DNA from: Butyricimonas muris
Lineage (GTDB): Bacteria > Bacteroidota > Bacteroidia > Bacteroidales > Marinifilaceae
Reading direction: 5' to 3'
Length of the DNA: 64,000 nt
NCBI RefSeq assembly: GCF_046365375.1
Contig: NZ_JBKEIT010000006.1
Location: forward strand, 291,706 to 355,705
Positions 25,754 through 33,627 of the stretch are shown here, in pieces. The position numbers were made by a program, and so were the translations under genes. Below the pieces are notes generated by a model that was not told where the DNA came from, searched no databases, and saw only the letters and a program-made list of their open reading frames with translations. Numbering within the stretch: position 1 is the stretch's first letter; each line of letters starts with the position of its first letter.

Positions 25754-26950
25754 ATGAAAATAAAGACTTTATTACTCTCTGCACTGGTTGTGGCGGCTTC
25801 CTGTTCGGTAACCGCCCAAACGACCGATACGGATGTAAAATATATGTCTCCTAAATTTAAGGATAATATTTTTATCAGTATTGGTGTGGGTGCACAAGGT
25901 TACCTGACGCAGGATAACTTTGACCACGGTTTCGGGAAAGTGATCCAACCGTTGGTGAATCTGTCCGTGGGTAAATGGATGGATCCTTACTGGGGGCTTC
26001 GCGGACAGGCATCCGGTTGGCAAAGCAAAATGTACACGGATGTCGACCGTCTGAACAATGGCGGCGTATTCAATAAATTCGAACGTAAATATATCAATTT
26101 GAACTTGGATTTCATGTTGAACCTGACTAACCTCTGGCGTCAATATGATCCCGAAAACAAATGGGATATGACCTTGTTCTTGGGACCCGGTTTGAGTTTT
26201 GGTAAATTCCATGACAAACAACTCGATGTGCTTGTTAACGGTTCGTTGGGATTGGGTGGAAAATACCATATCAACAAGTATTGGGCTATCGACTTGGAGG
26301 CTCGTACACATTTGATGCCGACATTCTTCTATACCTCTAAATACACGGGGTCAGAAGAGATTGCCGGACGTTCGTACCAAGACGGATTGCTTTCTTTGTC
26401 GATTGGTGCGACTTACACTTTCGGCGGTCGGAAGTTTGCCCGTTACGAGAGTGGAGCGGAACAGATGCGCCAACAATTGAATGACAAGATCAACGGTTTG
26501 GAAAACGAGTTGCGCAACACGCAATCTCAGTTGGAAGCTGCCAAGATTGCTGAGCAAGTGGCTCAAAAAGAACTTGCCTTGACCGAGGCCGAGAAAGCTG
26601 AAGCTATCGCTGCCGCTGCAAGACAGGATTTCACTCAATACGTTGGTTTCACAATCAACAAGAGTGCCGTGAAAACGGAACAAATGGTGGTACTGCAGGC
26701 TGTAGCCAACTATATGGCTGAGAACCCCGGCGTGAAGATGAAAGTTGTGGGTTACGCCGACAAACAAACCGGCAGTAACTATTTTAACCAGAAACTTAGC
26801 GAAAGACGCGCGAAAAGTGTTTACGACCTGTTAGTGAAGAAATTCGGAGTGTCTTCAGACCGTTTGTCTTACGTCGGGTTGGGTGACCAGTCACAACCTT
26901 TCAAGGTGAACAATTACAATCGTTTAGTAATGATCCTTGGGGAAAAATGA
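25754..26950 (+). CDS. OmpA-family protein (copy 1, gene d)
   Basis: This 398-residue protein has a signal peptide ending near SVTAQ (residue 22). A barrel-like region spans about 30-235, and a heptad-rich coiled coil of Ala, Glu, Lys and Gln runs over about 238-290. A C-terminal OmpA peptidoglycan-binding domain follows, with GYADKQTGSNYFNQKLSERR near 336-355 and LSYVGLGDQSQPF after it. It would anchor the module's outer-membrane proteins to peptidoglycan. It lies 34 bases after gene c. A hairpin at 27024-27050 ends the unit. Confidence 0.9.
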   Translation: MKIKTLLLSALVVAASCSVTAQTTDTDVKYMSPKFKDNIFISIGVGAQGYLTQDNFDHGFGKVIQPLVNLSVGKWMDPYWGLRGQASGWQSKMYTDVDRLNNGGVFNKFERKYINLNLDFMLNLTNLWRQYDPENKWDMTLFLGPGLSFGKFHDKQLDVLVNGSLGLGGKYHINKYWAIDLEARTHLMPTFFYTSKYTGSEEIAGRSYQDGLLSLSIGATYTFGGRKFARYESGAEQMRQQLNDKINGLENELRNTQSQLEAAKIAEQVAQKELALTEAEKAEAIAAAARQDFTQYVGFTINKSAVKTEQMVVLQAVANYMAENPGVKMKVVGYADKQTGSNYFNQKLSERRAKSVYDLLVKKFGVSSDRLSYVGLGDQSQPFKVNNYNRLVMILGEK

Positions 26951-27023
26951 TAATCAAGAGTTTATGAGGTTCGAGAGTCCGAACAAGTCATTAAATACAA
27001 AATGAATCTTATAGACTTATAAG

Positions 27024-27050
27024 TTGAGGGGTTGCGAAAGCAGCCCCTTA
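27024..27050. terminator. Terminator after module copy 1
   Basis: GGGGTTGC and GCAGCCCC pair (one G-U) around GAAA. They are flanked by AT-rich sequence and lie between convergent genes. Confidence 0.7.
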
Positions 27051-27053
27051 ATT

Positions 27054-27272
27054 TTATTCTTCATCTTTACCGATTTCAATCGGTTTGTAACTCTCCCTTT
27101 CTTTACGGTCAGTTGTGGCGGCACAGCTGATGCCTCTTTCTCTCATGGCCTCGCTTTTACCGATGTGTGTATTCGGGAATTTTTTCTTTTTACTGAAAAA
27201 CGTTGTTATTCCCAAGCCGATGAAAGCTATTCCGACCAGTACCAGTATGATAATGAAATAAGTTCCTAGCAT
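27054..27272 (-). CDS. Small conserved membrane protein with GISC motif
   Basis: This 72-residue protein has one N-terminal membrane helix (FIIILVLVGIAFIGLGITTFF), a basic stop-transfer KKKK, and a cytoplasmic tail with NTHIGKSEAMRERGISCAATTDRKER. Similar short proteins with one invariant Cys in RGISC are widespread in Bacteroidota, as I recall, and have no assigned function. It has its own well-formed promoter at 27295-27326 and lies between the two module copies on the opposite strand. The single Cys and membrane helix recall NqrM-like factors, but the CxC motifs of NqrM are missing. Confidence 0.75.
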   Translation of the reverse strand: MLGTYFIIILVLVGIAFIGLGITTFFSKKKKFPNTHIGKSEAMRERGISCAATTDRKERESYKPIEIGKDEE

Positions 27273-27294
27273 AATATTATTCGTTTGGTTTAAA

Positions 27295-27326
27295 CAAAAA
27301 TACGATTATTTCTTCGGCAACCCAAA
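27295..27326 (-). promoter_or_regulatory. Promoter of the small GISC membrane protein
   Basis: On the minus strand, TTTG (27323-27326) and TATTTTTG (27295-27302) are 20 bases apart, a full consensus match. Confidence 0.7.
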
Positions 27327-27682
27327 TAACCGATTGGATATTGTCTTTTTTGTGATAGAAGATAGTTCGTTAACAATAGTTGATAGGCTTACGATGTCAA
27401 TTTATTATGATCTTGTGTGATAAAAAAGGATTGATTGAAAAAGTGTTATCAATTGATCGTTTAATGCGATGCAAATATACCATATTTTTATTAATTGAAA
27501 AACTATTTGCATAAATTTTCCATTTTCGCAATCAGATATTTACAGTTTTTCGAGAAACGAAATTCGATAATTTTTTTTAATATCATTAAACGATGGTTTA
27601 TAGAAATAAAATTTTCAACTCTTTCGGAAAATGCTTGGATAAACATCTGATAGATGTGATTGAAAAATAAAACTGGTTCTTC
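27327..27682. other. AT-rich intergenic region before module copy 2
   Basis: About 355 bases with no gene. No clean TAnnTTTG box was found on the plus strand, although copy 2 must be expressed from here or by read-through. Nothing else is recognised. Confidence 0.5.
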
Positions 27683-28921
27683 ATGGTTGTAAAAAAAGAA
27701 ATGGTATTGGGATGCGTGCATGATTATCGGTTATGTGTTATCGGATTGATTTTGACAATTTTTTGTTCAACAGAGTTATACGCTCAGAAAGAGGACGGAA
27801 TTGTCAAAACTCTAGTTAATGCCGGTTTTGAAAATGTTAGTAGAGTCGTATCGGGCTCGGAAGAAATCATCACTTTTGAGAATACCGTTTGGAAAGCCGA
27901 CGGAGAAGGAATCAGTAAAGCTATTGACTTGATCGGGAAATATCCCCCGCTTCTGGGGAAAACAAGACGTGTGGTGGTTTTACAACTGGGTATACCCCAA
28001 ATGTCATTAGTATCGTCGGCGTCTGCCGCGATTACAACTACAGGAACGGTAAATTCCAATTGGTTACCGATGTACGAATTGGGAGACGCGTGGAAATCGG
28101 TTAAGAGAGTTCCTCGGGAAAACCGTTCAAGATGGAAAGTCGATCTTGTATTCTACCCGCAATTTGCATTTAGAAATCAGAAGTTTCATAAGGTATATGA
28201 TATTTTGTTGAACTTGTCTCCCGCGCTGGAAATTGCACTAATAAGAGGAATGAAGCTAACGGGGCAGGTAATTATTCCTGTGATAAATCAGTACGGTGCT
28301 AAATACGAGCAAACACGTCTAGGAATCTTCACGCTCGAACAGCATTTCCGCGTACTGAATAGTTTAGTCGATCTGACCGCGGGAATTTTTAATCAAGACC
28401 GTTGGGGATTTGATTTGCACCTGTTCCGTCCGGTTATGACCGAAGGATGGCTAAGTAATTTTGCCTTGGAGGGACGAATCGGTCTAACCGGTTCCTCTTA
28501 TTTTTATCATTGGAACTGGCATTACGGGGCAGCGAAGTTGATAACATGGAATGTCGGGGGAAGTTATTTTAACCCGATGTTTAACGTGTTGTGCGAGGTG
28601 AAAGCAATAAAGTTTTTAGCGGGAGATTATGGCGTGAGGGCGGATATGACCCGGCATTTTAAGCGGGCGTCGGTTGGTTTTTATATTATGAAGAATAACC
28701 GGGGAAATATAGATGGTGGGTTCCATTTTGCGATAGCCCTTCCTCCCATGGGGCAAAAAAGAAGAAAGGGTTTTCGGGTAATGCCTGCACGGTATTTTGA
28801 TCTGGAATACAAGGCGGCGGGGTTGTTCTTTAATGGAAAGTCCTATGAAACACGCCCCGGGGAGAATAAAGCGATCGATAATTTTAACCCAAAATATATA
28901 GAATCACAATTAAAGAATTAG
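27683..28921 (+). CDS. YjbH C-terminal-half-like outer membrane protein (copy 2, gene a)
   Basis: This 412-residue paralogue of the gene at 22263 is clearly alike over its whole length. It shares VNAGFENVSR, the FENTVWKADGEGI segment, VDLVFYPQFAFRNQKFHKVYD, NVGGSYFNP, and KFLAGDYGVRADMTRHFKRAS near residues 312-332. The signal peptide ends near ELYAQ. It begins module copy 2 and is followed after 33 bases by the long lipoprotein. The DNA looks more AT-rich than copy 1. As in copy 1, it reads as the linker domain plus second half of a YjbH-type protein. Confidence 0.7.
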   Translation: MVVKKEMVLGCVHDYRLCVIGLILTIFCSTELYAQKEDGIVKTLVNAGFENVSRVVSGSEEIITFENTVWKADGEGISKAIDLIGKYPPLLGKTRRVVVLQLGIPQMSLVSSASAAITTTGTVNSNWLPMYELGDAWKSVKRVPRENRSRWKVDLVFYPQFAFRNQKFHKVYDILLNLSPALEIALIRGMKLTGQVIIPVINQYGAKYEQTRLGIFTLEQHFRVLNSLVDLTAGIFNQDRWGFDLHLFRPVMTEGWLSNFALEGRIGLTGSSYFYHWNWHYGAAKLITWNVGGSYFNPMFNVLCEVKAIKFLAGDYGVRADMTRHFKRASVGFYIMKNNRGNIDGGFHFAIALPPMGQKRRKGFRVMPARYFDLEYKAAGLFFNGKSYETRPGENKAIDNFNPKYIESQLKN

Positions 28922-28954
28922 AATGAAGAAAACAAAGTTTAGAACTTAAATAAC

Positions 28955-30850
28955 ATGAAAATGAAGAAAGAAGTAAAACATTCAGGAATTGGTATTAATT
29001 TAATGCTGTTAATAACAGTGTTTTTCGGATCATTGTTTAGTAGTTGTTACACGAAGGATGATGTTCCGGTTATGCCTACAACGGAATCAAGCGATTCCGT
29101 CGTGTATAAAATAAACGTTAAGGTCGTAGACTTGAGCAATACTCCTATTGAGCATGTCAAGATCTATCCAATGGGTGTAGAAACCGACGCGAATGGAATG
29201 TATACTTTCACGTTGAATGTTGCTGGAAGTGTTTCATTTTCTTTGGAAAAAGAAGGTTATGAAAGTGTGTCTTACACGGTAACTTTACCTTTCGGAAAGA
29301 ATGGTGAGACTAAAACTGTGGAAGCTACATTTTTAATGAAAAAAGTAGAAATCAAGGAGGCAATCTATACTGTTGCCGGAAAAGTGTTTGACGGGTTAAC
29401 CAAGGAAGCGGTAACAAATGCTACCGGTACTTGGACTTTGAGAGGAGGAGCTGCAGCTGATAATGGTACATTAACTATAGGTGCAGACGGAACATTCTCT
29501 CAAGTATTGCATAAACCTGGTGTATATGATTTTGTAATTAATGCAACGGGTAAAGAGGAAGTAAAATACTCTGTAACCATTCAAAAAATAGCGGCCGATG
29601 AAGAATATTATTTCAACATGGAGATCCCGATGTATGAAGAAGGTACAGTTGAAGGGCAAACTTACACGTTAGAAGGGACTATACGTGATGCCGATGGACA
29701 AGATTTAACGGGGGCAACGGTTTATTATAGTGTTGCCGGAAGTACTGAAACGACTCAAGTTGAGGTTTATGGAAACGAATTCTCTATTGATAACTTGAAA
29801 AAAGGTTCAGTGACTCTTTTTGTTAAAAAGGATGGTAAAAATGGTTGGTCAAAAACTTTTGACTTGAATAAATTCTCTGTAGGAACAGCGATTGCGGTAC
29901 CTGTATACATGACTGCACCTAAAGCGGGTGAAGAAACCGCAGAAGTTTTTGTTCCCGGTCAGGGGGCGGAGCTCAAGCCTGTAAAGACGGAGTCTGGTGT
30001 AACTGAAGATGGAAAAAAGATGATCGAGGTTGCTACAACTTTGAGTATTCCTCAAGATGCATTGAATACCGCAACATTAATATCTACTAAGGTTAATGCT
30101 ACCATTGATAATACTACAAGTGGTGGTATTCTTGATGTGATTCCTGCCGCTGCAACATTTGTTACCGGTGAGTTCTTGCCTAATAATACAACATTCGTTG
30201 CTCCATTAACTTGGAAGATTACGAATCCTTTTGATAAAGTTTTCATCGGAATGAAATTGCAATATAGTGAAGATGGCGTGAATTGGGCAGCCCCGGAGAA
30301 AGACGCAGGAATAGCTGTGCAAGGTAATGATTATATAGCTAAGATTCATCATTTCTCTTATTATCGAGTAGTATTGGAATCTTCTTCTGTTGATACCGTT
30401 ACAGAATTGACTCCTATCAATTTTGAAAAATTCTATTTGAATAATACCGCTAAAACTATTAAGAAGGGAGAGGGTAAATTTACCTATACTGTTAAAAACG
30501 GATACGAATATATAACTTCATTGGATGGGTACAGCGAAAACGTTCAAGCATTGATTGAAGCTGCATTGGAAGGGCTTAATGGAGAGCCGATGGCAACTGT
30601 AGAGAAGACTGGAGCAAATGACATCGATGTACCGAGTGATTGGGTGTATGTCGCTAGTGGTCAGCAACAATTCTTGATTAAGACTTATACCTTCAAAGTT
30701 TCCGGAGGAGAGGATATTGTCGTTAAGATTAAGACAACGAATGGTCAAGTTTCAACGATTAGCGGTAAAATTGAGATGTTTGATCAACATCACCACACTC
30801 ACGGTGGTCACATCACTGCTGGTGGTGCTGGTGGAGGTGCCGGAGAATAA
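28955..30850 (+). CDS. Lipoprotein with three carboxypeptidase-like repeats and His/Gly tail (copy 2, gene b)
   Basis: This 631-residue lipoprotein has its lipobox at FSSC with Cys at residue 31, followed by YTKDDVPV as in copy 1. It carries about three carboxypeptidase-regulatory-like modules (about residues 47-120, 130-205 and 225-300) where copy 1 has one, which accounts for most of the extra 180 residues. The central segment LSIPQDALNTATLIS, then GEFLPNNTTFVAPLTW and IHHFSYYRVV, matches copy 1. The tail is QHHHTHGGHITAGGAGGGAG, again His- and Gly-rich but without the two Cys found in copy 1. It probably lies at the cell surface or in the outer periplasm. Confidence 0.75.
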   Translation: MKMKKEVKHSGIGINLMLLITVFFGSLFSSCYTKDDVPVMPTTESSDSVVYKINVKVVDLSNTPIEHVKIYPMGVETDANGMYTFTLNVAGSVSFSLEKEGYESVSYTVTLPFGKNGETKTVEATFLMKKVEIKEAIYTVAGKVFDGLTKEAVTNATGTWTLRGGAAADNGTLTIGADGTFSQVLHKPGVYDFVINATGKEEVKYSVTIQKIAADEEYYFNMEIPMYEEGTVEGQTYTLEGTIRDADGQDLTGATVYYSVAGSTETTQVEVYGNEFSIDNLKKGSVTLFVKKDGKNGWSKTFDLNKFSVGTAIAVPVYMTAPKAGEETAEVFVPGQGAELKPVKTESGVTEDGKKMIEVATTLSIPQDALNTATLISTKVNATIDNTTSGGILDVIPAAATFVTGEFLPNNTTFVAPLTWKITNPFDKVFIGMKLQYSEDGVNWAAPEKDAGIAVQGNDYIAKIHHFSYYRVVLESSSVDTVTELTPINFEKFYLNNTAKTIKKGEGKFTYTVKNGYEYITSLDGYSENVQALIEAALEGLNGEPMATVEKTGANDIDVPSDWVYVASGQQQFLIKTYTFKVSGGEDIVVKIKTTNGQVSTISGKIEMFDQHHHTHGGHITAGGAGGGAGE

Positions 30851-30893
30851 ATAGATTTAATGAACCTATAAGAATGAACCGAAAGTAATAAAA

Positions 30894-31652
30894 ATGCAGA
30901 CGAACATGATAAAGAAGATATTATTCATTTGCTTATTTTTGTTTAGCTCGTTATTACTTTCGGCTCAACTAACGCTTGGAACGACCGGGTTGTTGAATAG
31001 TCCGTCGGCAGATATGCAACCGGACAAGACCGTGATGATAGGAGGAAATTTTTTAAATGATCGTGTAACACCCGATGGATTTCCGTATAATACATATAAT
31101 TATTTCTTGAATATCACGTTTTTGCCTTTCCTTGAAGTTGCATATACTTGTACGTTGTTTAAAGCGACGGATAAGTTCGTGCCATCAAAAAAGGGGCGGT
31201 TCGTGAATCAGGATCGTTCTTTTTCAGTCCGTCTGCGTCTGTTGCGAGAGAGAAAGTATCTTCCGGCGATTGTAGTCGGCTCAAATGATCTTTACACGCA
31301 GAGCGGTGGAGGTAAAATACTTTCGGAGGGCAGTGGTAATCAATATTTCAGTCGGTTTTATATAGCTTGCTCGAAGTATATAAATATTTGCCCGACAGAA
31401 CAAATTGGAGTACACATGGCTTATTTGTATAATCGGCGGACTTCAAATCATTTGAATGGTTTTTCCGGTGGTGTTAGTTATAAACCTTCGTTTGTTCCGG
31501 AATTGAATTTAATAGCTCAATATGATTCGAAAACTTTTTGTATCGGGGCTAATTATTTGCTTTTGAAGCATCTTTTCGCGCAAGTCCTTTTGCAGGATGG
31601 TAAGTATTTTACCGCGGGATTGGCGTACAAGATATATTTAAAAGGAAAATAA
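30894..31652 (+). CDS. YjbH N-terminal-half-like outer membrane protein (copy 2, gene c)
   Basis: This 252-residue paralogue of the gene at 24958 has the same mature start (TTGLLNSPSADMQPDKTVM), FPYNTYNYFLNITFLPFLEV and C-terminal strands (GLAYKIYLKGK). The signal peptide ends near LLLSAQ. Conservation between the two copies is stronger here than in gene b, suggesting the barrel part is under tighter constraint. Confidence 0.78.
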   Translation: MQTNMIKKILFICLFLFSSLLLSAQLTLGTTGLLNSPSADMQPDKTVMIGGNFLNDRVTPDGFPYNTYNYFLNITFLPFLEVAYTCTLFKATDKFVPSKKGRFVNQDRSFSVRLRLLRERKYLPAIVVGSNDLYTQSGGGKILSEGSGNQYFSRFYIACSKYINICPTEQIGVHMAYLYNRRTSNHLNGFSGGVSYKPSFVPELNLIAQYDSKTFCIGANYLLLKHLFAQVLLQDGKYFTAGLAYKIYLKGK

Positions 31653-31693
31653 AGAGAGAACGAGGAAATTATAGAATATAAATAAAGAACAAA

Positions 31694-32890
31694 ATGAAAA
31701 TAAAGACTTTATTACTTTCAGCTCTTGTTGCCGGAGCCTCCTATAGCGTGAGTGCTCAAACGACAGAACCTGATGTAAAGTATTTGTCGCCTAAATTCAA
31801 GGACAATATTTTTATCAGCATTGGCGTTGGTATGCAAGGCTACATGAACACGGATAATTTTGATTACGGATTTGGAAAAGTACTTCAGCCGTTAGTCAAT
31901 TTATCTGTAGGTAAATGGATGGATCCCTATTGGGGACTACGCGGACAAATATCCGGATGGCAATCTAAATTGTACACGGATGTGAATCGCTTGAATAACA
32001 ATAACAAGTTCGAGAAATTCCAACATAAGTATATTAATTTGAATCTGGATTTCATGTTGAATTTGACTAACCTATGGCGTGCATACAGTCCGGATAACAA
32101 ATGGGATATGACCTTATTTCTGGGACCCGGTTTGAGTTTCGGTAAGTTCCATAATAAACAAATGGATGTGTTGATTAACGGTTCTATCGGTTTGGGAGGA
32201 AAATATAACATCAATAAATATTGGGCTATTGATTTGGAGGCTCGGACTCACTTGATGTCGACGTTTTTCTACACGAATAAGTATTCCGGTCAGGAAGAGA
32301 TTGCCGGACGTTCTTATCAAGATGGACTGCTTTCTTTGTCAATTGGAGCAACTTACACTTTTGGCGGCAAGAACTTCGCTCGTTACGAGAGTGGTGTTCA
32401 GGAGATGCGTCAGCAACTGAATGCCCAGATTAACAATCTCGAGGCTGAATTGCAACAGACTCAATCCCAGTTAGAGGCTGCTAGGATTGCAGAGCAGATT
32501 GCTAAGAAAGAGGTTGCTGCCGTGGAGGCAGAGAAAATGCAGGTTGTGGCTGAAACAGCAAGAAAAGATTTCGCTCAATACGTGGGTTTCACGATTAATA
32601 AAACGGACGTGAAAACCGAACAAATGGTGATTTTGCAAGCTATTGCCAATTATATGGCTGAAAACCCGGATGTGAAGATGAAAGTTGTCGGTTATGCTGA
32701 TAAACAAACCGGTAGCAAGTATTTCAACCAAAAGATCAGCGAGCGACGTGCTAAAAATGTTTACAACTTATTGATCAAGAAATTCGGTGTTCCGGAAAAT
32801 CGTTTGTCTTATGTTGGCTTGGGCGATCAAGACCAACCGTTCAAAGTAAACCAATACAATCGTTTGGTTATGATCTTGGGTGAAAAATAA
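31694..32890 (+). CDS. OmpA-family protein (copy 2, gene d)
   Basis: This 398-residue protein is exactly as long as its paralogue at 25754 and nearly colinear. It has a signal peptide, a barrel region, a coiled coil rich in Glu, Gln and Ala at about 238-290, and a C-terminal OmpA domain with GYADKQTGSKYFNQKISERR and LSYVGLGDQDQPF. Most differences lie in the coiled coil and surface-loop-like segments. It ends the second module, with a strong hairpin 21 bases later. Confidence 0.9.
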   Translation: MKIKTLLLSALVAGASYSVSAQTTEPDVKYLSPKFKDNIFISIGVGMQGYMNTDNFDYGFGKVLQPLVNLSVGKWMDPYWGLRGQISGWQSKLYTDVNRLNNNNKFEKFQHKYINLNLDFMLNLTNLWRAYSPDNKWDMTLFLGPGLSFGKFHNKQMDVLINGSIGLGGKYNINKYWAIDLEARTHLMSTFFYTNKYSGQEEIAGRSYQDGLLSLSIGATYTFGGKNFARYESGVQEMRQQLNAQINNLEAELQQTQSQLEAARIAEQIAKKEVAAVEAEKMQVVAETARKDFAQYVGFTINKTDVKTEQMVILQAIANYMAENPDVKMKVVGYADKQTGSKYFNQKISERRAKNVYNLLIKKFGVPENRLSYVGLGDQDQPFKVNQYNRLVMILGEK

Positions 32891-32910
32891 TATAGTGTAA
32901 GGAAGCAAGA

Positions 32911-32957
32911 AAGATAAGAAGCTGTCCATATGTAAACGGGCAGCTTCTTATCTTTTT
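32911..32957 (+). terminator. Terminator after module copy 2
   Basis: AAGATAAGAAGCTG and CAGCTTCTTATCTT pair over 14 bases, extended by one or two further pairs, and run into TTTTT. Confidence 0.85.
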
Positions 32958-33076
32958 GGCAGGTATTTTCCTAAGCAAGTTATTGATGAAAGCGTGAAAA
33001 ATCCCGATAAATGATTGTATATTAGGGAATGATAAAAAAAAAGATTAAAAAAGTCTATTTATTACTTTGTTTTTCC

Positions 33077-33084
33077 TACATTTG
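33077..33084 (+). promoter_or_regulatory. Probable -7 box of the Pur/DUF3276 gene
   Basis: TACATTTG matches TAnnTTTG, 30 bases before the start codon. No good -33 element is seen. Confidence 0.4.
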
Positions 33085-33114
33085 AGGTGCAAAGTCAAAT
33101 AAAATCGAGATACA

Positions 33115-33414
33115 ATGGAAGGATACGAACAAAATGACGGAATGGATAGGGACGAAATCTATTCCAATGCAGTGAAAGCAGGGAAAAGAACTTATTTTTT
33201 TGATGTGAAGGCGACGCGTAATAATGACTACTATTTGACGATCACCGAAAGCAAGAAAAAATTTGATAATGACGGGAACGCGAGCTACGAGAAGCACAAA
33301 GTCTTCTTGTATAAAGAAGATTTTGATAAATTCGTCGAAGGCTTGGATGAGGCTATTGGAGTGGTAAAAGCTGCAATCAATGGCGAACTTCCTGAAAAGA
33401 ATTCTGATCTGTAA
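33115..33414 (+). CDS. PUR (DUF3276) family nucleic-acid-binding protein, copy 1
   Basis: This 99-residue protein is of the DUF3276 family, the bacterial counterpart of the single-stranded nucleic-acid-binding PUR domain. RDEIYSNAVKAGKRTYFFDV at residues 12-31 forms the first strands, KATRNNDYYLTITESKKKFD follows, and the C-terminal helix is EDFDKFVEGLDEAIGVVKAA. Borrelia and Bacteroidota PUR proteins bind single-stranded DNA or RNA as dimers. A close paralogue is at 61071-61424. The gene is monocistronic. Its target is unknown. Confidence 0.9.
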   Translation: MEGYEQNDGMDRDEIYSNAVKAGKRTYFFDVKATRNNDYYLTITESKKKFDNDGNASYEKHKVFLYKEDFDKFVEGLDEAIGVVKAAINGELPEKNSDL

Positions 33415-33434
33415 TCAAGCTGTTATTAGTATAT

Positions 33435-33466
33435 GAGAGGGAGTGTTGAAACACTCCCTCTCGTCT
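33435..33466 (+). terminator. Hairpin after the PUR gene
   Basis: GAGAGGGAGTGTT and AACACTCCCTCTC form a 13-bp perfect stem. Only a few T follow (CGTCTG), so termination strength is uncertain. Confidence 0.6.
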
Positions 33467-33469
33467 GTA

Positions 33470-33597
33470 AAGTCTGAACGTCTATAAGGTCGTAAGGTCA
33501 AATTAAATCACGGACTTTATAGACTTTAGGAGCCGGAGGCTCGACTTTATGCAACCTGAAACTTGTAATTTGCAAATGGTAATATGCAAACTTTCCG
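33470..33597. repeat. Composite repeat of D-words, mini-hairpin and C-words
   Basis: D-type words (GTCTATAAGGTCGTAAGGTC, then GGACTTTATAGACTTTAGG) are followed by the mini-hairpin GAGCC-GGA-GGCTC at 33530-33542, and then by C-words (GCAACCTGAAACTTGTAATT). A -7 box for rarA (TATCTTTG, 33598-33605) follows directly. Confidence 0.65.
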
Positions 33598-33605
33598 TAT
33601 CTTTG
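33598..33605 (+). promoter_or_regulatory. Probable -7 box of rarA
   Basis: TATCTTTG lies 22 bases before the start codon and abuts a composite repeat. A TTTG at 33569-33572 is 25 bases upstream, a little too far. Confidence 0.4.
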
Positions 33606-33627
33606 TGGGGATAGAATAAGGAGAGAA

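Noticed and set aside
27054..27272. NqrM-like maturation factor
   Set aside because: It has one membrane helix and one Cys, but lacks the CxC and CGG motifs, and no nqr genes are near.
22263..32890. Composite transposon as the cause of the module duplication
   Set aside because: No insertion sequence, transposase fragment or terminal repeat was found at the borders.
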